Part shown: piece by piece, positions 22,822 to 36,020 of the stretch
Layout of the letters: every line of letters begins with the position of its first letter
Position numbering within the stretch: the first letter of the stretch is position 1
From: Lingula anatina
Lineage: Eukaryota; Brachiopoda; Lingulata; Lingulida; Lingulidae
DNA: 64,000 nt
Assembly (NCBI RefSeq): GCF_001039355.2
Contig: NW_019774136.1
Coordinates: 371,171-435,170, forward strand
Reading direction: 5' to 3'
Program-made: the position numbers and the translations under genes
Notes under the pieces: model-generated
Database searches by the model: none
The model's input: the letters and a program-made list of their open reading frames with translations, nothing else
Told to the model about the DNA's origin: nothing

Positions 22822-25800
22822 ATGACGGATTGCCGTAAAGTATTTTTTGGTCAACTTAGCCAGAGCAGTGCGGCAGTTGACGTCCATACAGAGCCTTGCA
22901 TGGCAAGCCGACCAGGGGTGGAGAGCGACGATGACATCGTTATTTTGGCTGCCCGAAGAACCCCGATCGGGAAGGCTAAGCGTGGAATGTTAAAGGTAGC
23001 TTGTTGGTGCAATTTTATCTGGGTGTTCATGAGGTTCTGACTTCTGACTTCAACTGTACAACACATATTCACTGTATGTATACATGTACAGTACATGGCG
23101 TACATGTACCAAGCACGTATGCTGTGAAATTGACACTCAGTCGGTTAAATATAACTCAGTCGGTTAAATATAACTTATTTTACATTGTGGTATTTTTCAC
23201 AACTGTCCTTACAGGACAGGTATGTGCATTGTCTAATTCACTGAAAGAAGTCCCAGCACAGCTTATTTCAATTTTGAGTGAAGATAATTGCCTTAACAAT
23301 CAGTACATGTACACTGTATGTGTGTGACCTTTATCCTTGAGTGCATGAAAGTCAACTGATCCAAAGGGCTCATTGATATGAAAGAAATTAAATATTTATA
23401 AAAGGGGTTCCCTGTAAGTCTGAAGTTCATTGCAAAAGAATTCACTGTTGGTGGAAACCAACCAAGTTTACTGGGAGCAACTGTTATATATCATATGATA
23501 ATGAACCCACAGGCCAGTAAACATCTGTTAAAGTTCAACTCTGAATCAAAATTTAAACTGGGTGTTTTAATTTGCCATTTCTCAAGCTGGGACAGCCAAA
23601 GGTGTAATATATTTAAATCAAATTTTTTCGTGAAAAAGAAAGAACCCCGCTTTTAAGATTGCTGGCATCGTAATGTCTTTCTTCTTTTCTTCTGTCCAGG
23701 ACACAAGACCAGAAGACATGTTATCTACAGTGTTCAAGGCTTTGTTAGAAGAAACAAAACTGGACCCCAGGGCTATTGGAGACATTTGTGTGGGTAGGGT
23801 GATCAATTTATTGATTACTGGACATTGCCACACCTAGCAATTTTTGGGTGATTCCAAAGATAAAAAGCGATTCTCTTGAGTTTTCACAGTCAGTGATGCT
23901 CACATTTTCAAATTTGAGTAATATTTGCACCATTCTGACTTGCCCCATTATTTTTCCTGCTTTATAGTACTGTACTTTCTAATATGGAAATAAATTAACA
24001 GTAATTAAAAAGTTATATAAAACAGTTATGGAAATATTAAGCAAAATGTATTACTTTTTGTTTGTGAATACAAGATAGCCCCAGCCTCCTCAACATCCTT
24101 GACTTCTTGTGAGTCATATAATTTTTTATATTTTTATTTTGATTTTACCATAATTGTTTCCATTTTTATTTTTTTGAACTAGCATGTCCCAAAAATATTT
24201 TCAGTATTTGTTTTTTAAGCAATTTTTTTTATTAAGTTCAAGAGTTACATGTACAGAAACAAAAAGTCGACTTGCCAACTAAATGACAAAAGTTGTGAAT
24301 TCAAGTTTATGCATGTAGAAGACAAATGGTTTAATCTCTAATCAGGTTTGTCAGACTGAAAAAAACTTAAATGGCTGTAGCAGAGGCACTTTTTAACAGT
24401 CAAATTGAATTAACTTCAAAGGAACAGTTCAAGGATAAAAAAGTTTTGTCATAAAGCTGCTCGTTATCTCTTTTATACATCTGTAACTTTAGGGCATGTT
24501 ACATAATTTTAAAATAATAAAATTATTGCCCTGCTCAAGATTTGCATATTTTTAAGCACAGTGAAAATGCAAGGATTGCTTTTAATTTTTCACTTGCATT
24601 AAGTCAAGTAGAAAAAAAGTTTGGTCTAATGAAAAAAAAAATCATTTTAGTTTTATTTTCAGTGTGGTGAAATTATTAATTTTTTAAAAATTAACTTTAA
24701 AGTTGCTGGTAACCATCTCAAGTCTACCTCACATCTGTTCCTGTGGCTATAGTAGACAAGTCTTTAAACTTGGTTTGGAAAGTCAGTTTAGAGTACTAGT
24801 AAGATCAGATTTAAACTGACTGAGAATGTGAATGGGGACTTGTGGAGGTGGCGTGCTCCATTGTCATCATCCTTTAAACTTTTGTCACAATATTTGATCG
24901 TAAAATATTCCCAGCACCACCGTCTGTGCCAGGTGTAGTGTGCACCGTCCATTGATTAATACATAACAATTATAATTATAATGATGTTTAATTGAAGAAT
25001 GTTGTTTTTGTTAATCTAGGCCCGGCGTGGTTCATAAATGTGTTCTTTTTTTCCACAGGAAATGTCCTTTTGCCAGGGGCGGGAGCTCTACAGGCCAGAT
25101 TTGGTCAGTTCTTCAGGTACGTTCTTGAATGTAAATATATTTTTCTTGCAGAGGTTGCGCATGAGTCACTTGTGGCTTCGATTGCGTAGTTGTACGCAGT
25201 AGCAGATGCTGACATACACAGGCCATTAGCTATGTTGGAACTGGGAAGAAAATCCTGTGTTTTTTACTGATAATTTCATAATTTTAAATATCATTATACT
25301 TTTCGTTGAGAAGATGCTAGTGTGCTGGGTTAAAAGGATCCTTTGTGTGATAAATGTAGCTGCACTTGGTGAACCAAGATAGAGTCTCACAACTAGTTGA
25401 ATTTTGTTTATTTCTGACATCAAAACAACTTCCAAGTGCAAAGTTTGAAAGAAAAATAAAATAAAATAAAATAAATAAGGATACATTTACAATAACTTGA
25501 ATGTTGTTGTTGGTTCTGCCATGTGACATAGACATGGACTGCTTATACACAAAAAATGCTTACAGTAGGCCAAACAAAATTGAAAAGTTGACTAATGAGT
25601 GTGACTGACTGTAATTTTGAGGAAATCTTAACTTTCACCTCATCTTATTTTTTCAAATGGAGGAAATGCATCGGGGATTGGTTTGGTAAGTAGGAAAAAT
25701 ATACAGTTGGCTTCAGCAAAAAGCATAATACTTTTTTTTGTGCTCTTGCTAAAATCACCCCATGCATTGTAGATTCAAAATCTATGCCCTCCACCCCCCC

Positions 25801-26227
25801 CAAATAAAGTTAAAACAATTAATGCTTGACCCTAAAATTTAGCTACTACTCTCATGAAACTGTGCATAGAGAGCCATCACTCTTTAACTAAATGTATTAA
25901 TTTTGCCAGCCCTTAATTAAGATAGCCTTGGCAGCTCACAGTTTATTATTGGGAAGTGGACTTGTCCTTGCTTTCGGCTGACATATTGTCCGTACTCACA
26001 CTGATGATTTGACACCTCTGGGCTGTACTACATATTCATTAACGTCAAAGGAAACAGCATTTATTGTGGCTAAGATAAAGTATAGGGGATATTTATACAT
26101 CTGATAACCTTACAGTGGAATTGGTTTTTGTCTTCTTTAAGATTTGATTGAGAAACATTATTAGTTTGATTTGAGAACATAAGAATATTATTCATTTGTA
26201 CTGCTACATGAACCTTCAAAATCCTAT

Positions 26228-26265
<38 letters not shown>

Positions 26266-27563
26266 CCAATGTAGGGTGTGATACCCAAGTTAAACCAATT
26301 GAAACCAGTATCCAAGGAGTGAGAGAGCAATTTATTAGTAGGCAGGCAATTAAAATATTATAGTACCCAGGCCCGTAGCCAGAAATTTCAAAAGGGGGGT
26401 TCTTTATGAAAAAGTGGACCTTTTACCATGAAACTTTCATGTACCTTAATTAAATTTCACCAGAGGGGACCTTTTCCCTGCAAAAAGGGGGGTTCTTTTG
26501 AACCCCCCAACCCCCCCTGGCTACGGGCCTGGTACCACCATGATAAATAACACCACATTAACCTTTTAAAGTGCATTTTTCAGAAAGCTTAATTCTATTT
26601 TCCTCTGGTCTCCCTGTCATTCTCTCTCTCTCTCTCTCTCTTTTTCTTTTTCTCTCTCTCTAGCTCATTAAAAATAAAAGTTTAGAAAGTTCAACCACTC
26701 GCAAACAGCACCCGAAGACTGCAAATATATCATCAACACACAGGCTGTTAAAATATGTCTGCCATAACACCTCGATATCCTGTTGTTGTGATGGCATGAC
26801 ACCAGAGGCTATATGACAGATAATAAACTGACAGAAGAATTTATTGATGTTTTATACCTATCACCTTGTTAAAGTCTAAATATAAAGTTTTTTCATGGAG
26901 TGTTTTAGTATTTTAATTTACAGTCATTTCTGTTTTATTGGAGTTAAAAAACAATTCAGTTCTAATCTTCAAACCAGAGGTTATGACAGAAATGTGAGAG
27001 AAAAAAAAATATATATCTCTAATTAATTTATATTAATTATCAAGTTGAACTTATTGTCTTGTTTAAGGCCCAAGCTAGTAAATATTTATGAGCCATTTTA
27101 GTACAGTCTAGTTTTATTGGCCTCTTGGGTAGTTAAAGTTACTCGTAAAACAATTAATTTTTGTCTTGTTATCCAGAGGTTGAATTAAATATGGGAGAGA
27201 AAAAATGATTTTTCATTTTTTTTCTCTTTTTTCCAGTACAGTTATGCAAATTCAATGAATGAACAAATTTATTTGCTTAAATTTTGGTTCACACATCAGT
27301 TATATTATTTTATCATTGCAGCGACATTCCAGAGACAACCCCTATATCTGCGGTAAACAGACAGTGTTCTTCAGGACTGCAGGCCGTGATGAATGTGGCA
27401 GGTAATAGTGGGTGGGTGGGGAGGGGGGGGTCAGGATTTGGAAGAACAGCCCTTTTGGTCAGGTCCACTCTGAATCCAAGTTTGATCTCCCAGTGCATGC
27501 CATTTCTCAAGTTCTGTTAACTATAGGAGTGAAAATTCAAAATTGGGAAGAGTGAAAAGGACC

Positions 27564-27603
<40 letters not shown>

Positions 27604-30600
27604 TTTCAAAAAGCCTTGAAACACTATGTAAGAGAAATATCTTTATGAGTACAAACTCTCAGGAGATTTATTAATTCTAATGACATTAGGAAAATTTTTC
27701 ACTTTGTAAGGAACTTGTCAACAAAATATTCCATGTTATGATACAAAATCATTCTATATTGAAGCACAAAAGAGAAGGAAAGAGATGCATTGCACAGAAG
27801 ATTTAAAGTATTGGCCCTATTTTTTTTCACACAGACAACCCAGACCTTATTTCTATCCAAGTTGTGAAAGTATTGGAACGCTTTATCTGGTACAGATAAC
27901 AATAAAAGTCAAAGTACATGTACAAATGGATATACGCCAACCACTGGCGCCTCTCTATAACATGTCACACCTTGCCCTCTAACCCTCTATCCTAGATCTA
28001 AAGAAAACTAAAACTCTCCAGTAAATTAGCCTTGTAATCTATGTGCACACGAAAAGACCAAGAACATCCAATTTTCTGTCTCTGATTTGGTGCCAGTCCT
28101 ACTGGGAGTTGTAGTTTGGCAAGTGCATCTGACACAGACTGAATATGATTCATTTGGTTATAAAAATATACAGGGATGAATAGTTTGTTTACCTGGAGTA
28201 AGGCGATTGGAACATCTTGGAGGTGCTTTATTTGTTTGTTAACATTTCATGAGTGTTATAACACTAAAAGATGGAATTAATTTTTTTTAATCTAATTTAT
28301 TGAATAATGTCATTCTCGAGCCCTTCATTTGAAATGGAGGTCATTACTTTTCCACCTTATCACAATCAAAACATGACTTTCATTTTGATTTCATGAGTGT
28401 ATTCTTTGTGACAGTATTATTACTAGTCCACTGCCAGGATGAGTGTGTATGTTTGTATGTGTGTGGCATTTTAATGTGATCATTATCAGTGTGTTGTCAT
28501 TTATGATAGTACTTAACAAACTTTATGAGATATGAAAGTTTTTCTCTTACAATTTGATTATTCCATTAGCTACTTGGTTTTACTTCTTTCCTCATGCAGG
28601 CATATCTTCTTTTGTTTTTATAACTTCATTGTTATTTGTATTATGCCAGGAAAATAAAATCTGTAATTAAAACATATTTTTAATTTTTTTTGTTCTAGGA
28701 GACATTGCAATGGGAGTCTGTGACATTGGCATTGGTGCTGGGTATGTAAATTTGGGTCGCCAGACAAATTAAATGATTAATCAGTAAATTAATGTGTTTG
28801 ACTGCCTTGCTGCAACCAATGACCACATTTTGTTAATGGATCAAGCAGCTGAACTAAAAAGGAATCTCTCTCAGTCAGTTACTTGTAGGATGGTGAACAA
28901 AGAATGTAATCACTAGAGGAACATTAGATGAACGCAATCAAGATGGCTGTGGTGCCACACCTCTAATACATTCAGTAATGTAATCTGCCACATAAACATT
29001 AAAACATAGGTTAAAATAACAATTCCAAGACAGTTGGCTGAAGCGCAATTACTGCACTGTTTAAGTAATATTAACAGACTGAGAAAATTAACTTTTTTTT
29101 TGGTGTCCATGATCAGAGTGGAGAGTATGAGCCAGAGAAGTATTGGGGATGGTCAGGGTCAGGAACTCAGCCCTAAAGTGTTTGACATCCAGATTGCCCA
29201 GGACTGCCTGATTCCTATGGGGTAGGAAACAAGTTTTAAAAGAAGTATTCATTATTTATTCTAAGTATCATTGTTTCTTCCAAGTAAAACCATTTATTAA
29301 TAAATGAATATGTATTTATTCATTTTTTAAATTAAAAAACTTTACTAGTACATTATTTTAAAACTTTGTAAATGAATCAGTATTGATAAAAAGTTTAAAG
29401 AAAAAATTTATACAGATGCAAGCATCCTCAATGTTTTAAATTTAAACAAATACTGATGCTGATTTAAAAAATGATCCCCATGAAAAGTAATGAATCAATA
29501 TTTTTTGTGATATTATTTACATAGATTTCTCAGGATAGTAAAATAATGAGTTGTGACAACCTGTCCTAACTTTACAATAATATATGTAACTGTGTATGTG
29601 TGTTTCAGAATAACTTCAGAGAATGTGGCCGAAAGGTACGGCGTAGACAGGAAAAAGCAAGATGCATTTTCTCTCCTATCACAACAAAGGTCAGATATAG
29701 TTTTAAAACCAGGATAAATTTATCAGAAGTGAAAAATTCCTCAAAACTCAAATATAGACTTGTATCAGCCTAAAAAAGCAATTTTACATGCCATGATGCA
29801 GTTGACACTGTTTTTTATTATGAGTAATGCTTATTGTAAAATTAACATTTTTTTAATTTCTAGAAAATTTCAACATGAAGTAAATCATTTGAAGAGATCT
29901 GTGGAAAGAAATTTTCATGGTTGAAATGCTAATGTTTTGTAAAAACTACAAACTGCTGCTGAATGAAGTACCAGTAAACATGAGACTGTTTTGCCTTCTT
30001 TTATAAATTGATGTTTTTGATATTAAGATACTTAAATTGGCTCATTTCAGAGCGGCTACGGCAGCAAGCCAAGGTCTCTTTGATGCTGAGATTGTTCCCA
30101 TTACAACAACAGTGAAAGATAAAAATGGAGATGAGAAAACTGTTACTGTAAGTTTTATATTGTTAGTAATGAAATGTCCAAATTAATCAATATAAACAAA
30201 CCACTCTCTCTCTCTTGCACACACACGCACGCACGAACACACGCACACATCCATGCACGCACGCACACGCACACATCCATGCACGCACGCACACACGCAC
30301 ACATCCATGCACACACGGACCCTGTACCACTAGACTACATATGAGTCAATTTGCTAAAAATTAAGTAAGATTTGAAATTCCAGAAGAATATTTTACTATT
30401 TGATAAATATATTACTTATCTAGTCATAGGCATGCTTTTCATGTGCTAGTGCTGTAAATGAATTTAGTATTTAAAATGGTAATTATAATAATAATTACTA
30501 TTATGAGTAGCATTCATAAATTATAATATATATTCAGGTGAGTAAAGATGAAGGCATCAGGCCCACAACAGCCGAGGGATTGGCCAAGCTCCGTCCTGCT

Positions 30601-31092
30601 TTCAAACCTGGCGGGACTACGACAGCAGGTACTCTATACACAGGGTATATTATTGTGAGGGAGGGATGGAAGCCATCTTCTGGGTCTTCCAAAAGACGGT
30701 CTGAATTTTTAAGTTTACATTTAGTTTGACAGGCATCAAATTTCTTGTTGTTGTTGTTGTTGTTGGAAGATGGTCAAAAATGGAGTATGGATAAATAAAG
30801 CTTATTTGGAAGACTGTCGGAAAATATTTCTGGATCTGCCCCTGTCATGGAAATACTCTCTAATATTACATAAACAAATTAACATAAACATCCTAGTAGC
30901 CATTTCTTCTTGGCCTGTAGCCANNNNNNNNNNNNNNNNNNNNNNNNNNNNNNNNNNNNNNNNNNNNNNNNNNNNNNNNNNNNNNNNNNNNNNNNNNNNN
31001 NNNNNNNNNNNNNNNNNNNNNNNNNNNNNNNNNNNNNNNNNNNNNNNNNNNNNNNNNNNNNNNNNNNNNNNNNNNNNNNNNNNNNNNNNNNN

Positions 31093-31135
<43 letters not shown>

Positions 31136-32245
31136 TGTTTTACCTAGAAACATATATGTGTCTCATAAATGGCATATGATCCACTAGTAGATCAAATATC
31201 AATTCTGAGACCAGACTTTTAAATAAATGTACATGCATGTGTAAACTGATCAAGGTTGTCTTGTACATTGGTCGGCTTTAGTTGGCTTGTTTGTTTACTT
31301 TCTTAATTTTTTTTTTATCAAATAATTTTTTTAATGAACAGGCAATTCCAGCCAGGTTAGTGATGGAGCTGCCGCAGTTCTCCTTGCCAGGCGTTCTGCT
31401 GCTAAAAAACTTGGCCTTCCTGTGTTTGGGGTAATAAGAAGTTTTGCAGTTGTTGGAGTTCCACCAGACGTGATGGGAATAGGACCTGCTTACGCCATTC
31501 CTGAGGCCCTCAAGAAGGCTGGTGTGTTGTGTTTTTAAAATTAATCCAGAACTTTGTACGTAATTACTTTAATTTACTTATTGAATGAACATGAAGGAAA
31601 TATATTTATGTGCCTCAATTGCTTACCATAAAAGGCTCACCAGAGTTCTTTCCAACAGATTAAAAACCAAATTGTTCTTTATTTTACTAACAGGTCTAAC
31701 AGTTGATGACATTGACATCTTTGAGATCAATGAGGCCTTTGCCAGCCAGGCAGTTTACTGTGTGGAGAAACTAGGGATCCCCTTTGAGAAGGTCAACCCC
31801 AAGGGTGGGGCCATAGCTCTAGGACACCCCCTGGGGTGCACTGGGTCTCGGCAGATCGCCACTGCCCTGCATGAGATGAAGAGAAGGGGAAAACGGTGAG
31901 ATTTTTGTCCATTAACAGGGTTGTATGAATTTTTTTTGAGAACAAGGTTCCTTTATTACATTTAAAAATTAATAGAAGGTTGTTTGTAATATTCTTTTTT
32001 TTGTATTTTAATAATTGAAATTTAATTAACTGATACTAAAGAGTGAATTATATTAAGTTGAACTATTGACTTAATTTTGCTACCAGAGGCATGCACAACC
32101 CTGTGTATAATGTTACCCAAAACAGGTCCACACAAACAATGTCTATTTTCATTCCAGAGGTTATGCTGTGATCTCCATGTGTATTGGCACTGGTATGGGG
32201 GCAGCCGCTGTGATAGAATACCCAGGACTAAAAAGTCATCTTTAA
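22822..32245 (+). CDS. ACAA1: Peroxisomal 3-ketoacyl-CoA thiolase
   Basis: Complete gene of 12 exons: 22822-22995, 23700-23793, 25059-25116, 27322-27401, 28699-28741, 29117-29221, 29609-29689, 30051-30147, 30538-30628, 31342-31521, 31694-31895, 32158-32245. All phases agree; 430 aa, family usual about 424. The enzyme cleaves 3-ketoacyl-CoA in the last step of peroxisomal beta-oxidation. Visible motifs are NRQCSSGLQA (nucleophile Cys124), NEAFA (347-351), GGAIALGHPLGCTG (His379) and CIGTGMGAA (Cys410). The start is the first ATG after an in-frame TAG at 22801. Vertebrate and yeast orthologues use an N-terminal PTS2. Here the equivalent CRKVFFGQL keeps only the terminal Q-L, while the C-terminus is KSHL, with SHL a PTS1-type tripeptide. 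Exon 9 and exon 10 flank the assembly gap; both join in frame, so no coding sequence appears lost. Confidence 0.95.
26231..26261. repeat. (CT)n microsatellite
   Basis: In intron 3 of the thiolase gene. A second CT-rich tract is at 26621-26660. Confidence 0.95.
26368..26531. mobile_element. MITE, family E (copy 2), with GTACC target duplication
   Basis: Perfect 15-bp inverted repeats CAGGCCCGTAGCCAG and CTGGCTACGGGCCTG bound 164 bp. Direct duplications GTACC lie immediately outside (26363-26367 and 26532-26536). It sits in thiolase intron 3. The interior matches the 11.37-kb copy (ACCTTTT blocks, GGGGGTTCTTT). Confidence 0.9.
27566..27599. repeat. (GA)n microsatellite
   Basis: In intron 4 of the thiolase gene. 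Confidence 0.95.
30208..30320. repeat. CA/CG-rich minisatellite
   Basis: Three near-identical repeats centred on CACACATCCATGCACGCACG in thiolase intron 8, shortly after exon 8. Confidence 0.85.
30924..31092. other. Assembly gap (169 N) followed by poly(A)
   Basis: All bases are N from 30924 to 31092, then 41 A residues (31093-31133). The gap lies in thiolase intron 9. The 12 bases before it, GGCCTGTAGCCA, resemble a family-E MITE end, so a repeat may have broken the assembly. Confidence 0.95.
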
Positions 32246-32480
32246 AAAGATAACAGAGGCTGTCAAATGAATGGACATAGAAATGTCACAACTGATAGAA
32301 TTCTTCACTAAGAACAACAGTACCCAGGACAATAATTAATAATGAGAAAAATATATAAAAATCGGCCACCAACTGCTGTCAAAATGGACATTGTATAAAT
32401 GTAAAAAACTTTCGATTTATAGCAAGAATGCCCAGTTACATTTGTAACTTTGGCACAGTAGGCCCAAATTTTTTTAATTA

Positions 32481-32486
32481 AATAAA
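32481..32486 (+). terminator. Poly(A) signal of the thiolase gene
   Basis: AATAAA lies 236 bp after the thiolase stop codon, a reasonable 3' UTR length. Confidence 0.5.
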
Positions 32487-32976
32487 ATACTTAAAAATGT
32501 TTGTGTGAGAGAAGAAGTAGTCAAGACTTGAAGAGTCGATGTTGGTGAAGGAGAAAGAAATGACAATACATGCTGTGTTTGTTCATTTCACTAGTCAGGA
32601 GCTAGTGCCGAGTGACCTCAGAATTTCAAAGGGGTGACATTTCGGCAGGTTGTTGGCATGTCATTTGTTTTAAAGTGTAACACGAGTACAGTAGAGTACA
32701 GCTCTGAATAGTAGTATGTAATAAGTATTCTACTAAAGGTTTCCTACCTGATTGAAATGTTGTATAATCATTCTTGTAACAGTTCATACTGTTTAGTTTG
32801 TAAGTGGAATATATTGGTAGCTTGGTCACTGTCACCCGCTCTTTGCTTACATTGTAGTATACAAGACCACATTTACAGCCAAAATTGAAAGCTCAAAAAA
32901 TTAAATGCCAGGACATTGGTATGTAAGGGGTGAAGTGGGGGTCTGTCTGAGTCAAAATTTGATCAGTGTTCTATGC

Positions 32977-32979
<3 letters not shown>

Positions 32980-33024
<45 letters not shown>
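32980..33024. repeat. Poly(A) tract
   Basis: About 45 consecutive A residues shortly past the thiolase 3' end, followed by a C run at 33060-33070. It may be a retroelement tail. Confidence 0.9.
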
Positions 33025-33026
<2 letters not shown>

Positions 33027-34928
33027 AACCTCAGCACTGCCCTCTTGTAAAAGACACCCTCCCCCCCCCCCAATACTCTTGACATTGAAGGTTACAGGCC
33101 TGTAATTTCTTCTCATTCATGCCAAGTTGCATTGATCATGGTATTAAAAATAAACTTTACTTTCACCTTTTTATTGATGTCAACATTTAATATTAAATGA
33201 AGTGTGCATTTTTATATTTCATAAAAGCCACATGTAATAAAGTTTCACATTCAAGGAATATTTTTATAGCATGCATACTATGTAACTTACAGTAAGTAAG
33301 CACGCAGAATGATTTTGACAAAGAATTCAATGTTATTTGTAATCCATGTTTATGAAAATAAAATCATAATACTTCATGTGTTTTACTTTTTGTTATTTAC
33401 AGAAAAAACAAAGTATTTTGTGAAAATGTAAAAAAAAAAAAGAAAAAATTGAAAAGTTAAATTTACCGAGTTTGTCATGTTCTGTATGGAGAAATCTACT
33501 GACAATTTATTACAGTCACACGATTATTAATAAAAACTGCAAAGCTTCCTTCAATCAATACATAACTTTTTATTCACTGCCCTGCCCAGTAAATAGGAAA
33601 TGGAACATTTCAGCTATATATAATATACTACTTGCATGTTCATCTTATATGTCTTTGGGTAAAAAAAATCTGGTCTTCAGAATTTGAGCATCAAAAATGT
33701 TAAGGTATACTTATATTTTTAATTACTTTCAGGATGAAGCAATTAATATACTGTAATAATAATTATCTTTAAAGAAAAAGTGCATGTTATTTTGTCTAGC
33801 CAACTACTACAGGAATATACTCTTAGTTATGACATAAAGCTCTCAGATATATACTCAGATATATAATATCCTGTTACTGAGTATTACCGAACTTTTTCAT
33901 ACTCTAATGTTACTAAGACTTGATACAGTAATTATAATAATGATATTTGACCACCTCATATGACAGCATGATGGCACTGCTACAGCTGCAATAATGGAAT
34001 GTATTTCTTTTCTTCTTAATGCCAACTGCATTATTTTCTAGATATTGCACAATAAGGTGACTGATGATGAATTGCAATCAACACAAGCTGGACCAGCTCC
34101 AGTTCCTCAAGGCTCATGCAAGGGGCTCATATAATGCTTTGACTGATAAAGAAACTAACAAGCTGAAAATGTCTGAACCTTACATAACCCGTGAGAGAAA
34201 TAAGCTTGTTTTGACCCAACTAGATAACTTTAAGCTTTTTTTTTAGTTTCCATTTAAGAGTTCAAATAAAATTTTAACATCCATCAACCAGAGTACAAAT
34301 AAGAATTGTGTAATATCTTGACCTTGCATGCTCCTTCATGATTCAAATGCCATCAACCCCTGACCATCCCAAATCTTGTAGTCCTTCTAGTAAATGCCTT
34401 AAGCTAAATTAAAAGAACATTACATCACAGTATGACTTGTGGTTCAAACAGATATCTGGGATAAAAAGTAGATTTAATTTCTCTTGAATGAATAGGGAAA
34501 AGTAAAGCTTCTACATTATAAGACTTAAAAGGCAGGATTAAAAATAAAACACTTAATTCCTTAATACATCAAATTAGTGATAATTTCTTATTAACACATT
34601 CCTTAATACATTAAATAAGTGATACTTTTTTATTTTGAAAGCTGCAGCTACTCTTGGAAGCACCATACTGAAATATATTGCAACTGAAATGTCTGTAATA
34701 ATAATAACAATAATAAATCAAAACATCTGTACATATTTACACTTCCTAAGAAATACATTAAAGGCATAATAACTCTTTGTATGAGACCTATATTTCACAA
34801 TAAAAACCTTGTGAATAACTAATAGAAATATAATATATTCTGTTTTACCACAAAAACAGCAGTTATAGCTTTTATTCTGATATTTGAACTTGTCTTTAGA
34901 CCACGCGACCTCCATTGATGTCTATACG

Positions 34929-34958
34929 TTGTTAAAATCTCTTAAGAGATTTTAACAA
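34929..34958. repeat. 30-bp perfect palindrome
   Basis: The core AAAATCTCTTAAGAGATTTT extends five more complementary bases on each side with no loop. As RNA it would fold into a strong hairpin. Confidence 0.9.
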
Positions 34959-36005
34959 AAAACCAAACTTTTTAGAAAAAAACCAGGGACTAACTTTGAA
35001 TGTAAAAATGGATTCATTAACCATTGGTAAGTATGGGAAAATTGTTGTTTACTCCAGGAAAATTCATTTTTTGGCCGAAACGAAGAGTTATTATTGCTTT
35101 AATCTATATTATTTTTAAGAATAAAATCAGACTAGAATATTGCCAATCTGACACTGAACTCTCAAGGAAGCTTAAAACAAATGCCTACTCCGAGGCAGTG
35201 TATTCTTGAAGACATTGGCTCTAGTAAAAAGAATATCCTGGCAATTTATTTTTTTTTAATTTGTTAAATGTAGTCTGACAAATGAGTCACAGATAACCAC
35301 ATAAAATGATTATATTGTCATTTACATCCAGTTAAACTTGTTTAGACTTGCTTGCTCAGTATCTTTATATATCTGAATATAAAGCCACAGATGATATTAA
35401 AAAAAAAAACTGTGAAAGATTAAAAGCACTTAATACATGAGTACATGCTCAAGGATTTGACCTCATGTCCAACTATCTTTTACATTAATTTTTTCATAAA
35501 ATTAATTTTATTATCACAGCATCATTCTGATTTCAAAAGTCCATCATATTCCAAAATAAATTCTATTTTTGGATAAAGCAAGCATCAATGTACTAAATTG
35601 TTTGTAGTAATGTCACAGGGAGCATCCTGTGTCTCTTTTTGTAAGCAGAGCCATCTGGTGAGCAGAGCAAAGGAGGTACTACAGATTCTGTGTGTAATAT
35701 GAATCTGTTCAGATACCTCAACAAATCCCAGAAGGCATCCCCTCACAATTATTGTCAAAAGCAATGTTATTATTTTTTTGTTGATCTTGTATCTGAATCA
35801 GTCAGTTAAGTTTAATCCAGTTCTTTGATGCTCCTTCGAACAGAAGTCATATAAATGCAAAGAGCAATGGTTTCAATTCACCTCCCTGGATATGTACTCC
35901 ATCCTCTACAAATGGAAGGAGATGACATCACAATTTATGCTAGCAGAGATGGAAATGGACCCTTGAATAAATTCCAGAAAGTGCAAGCACCGAAGTCACC
36001 CAGCT

Positions 36006-36020
36006 CTATTTAGGACGCTT
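36006..36020 (-). other. Candidate last golgin coding exon (weak)
   Basis: On the minus strand a C-rich acceptor (TATTTATGCCCCCCCAG) precedes AAG CGT CCT AAA TAG, phase 0, which would end the golgin as ...ARQG-KRPK. If exon 19 is instead not spliced, the frame runs on to a stop at 38092-38094 (14 aa). Neither is proven. Confidence 0.25.
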
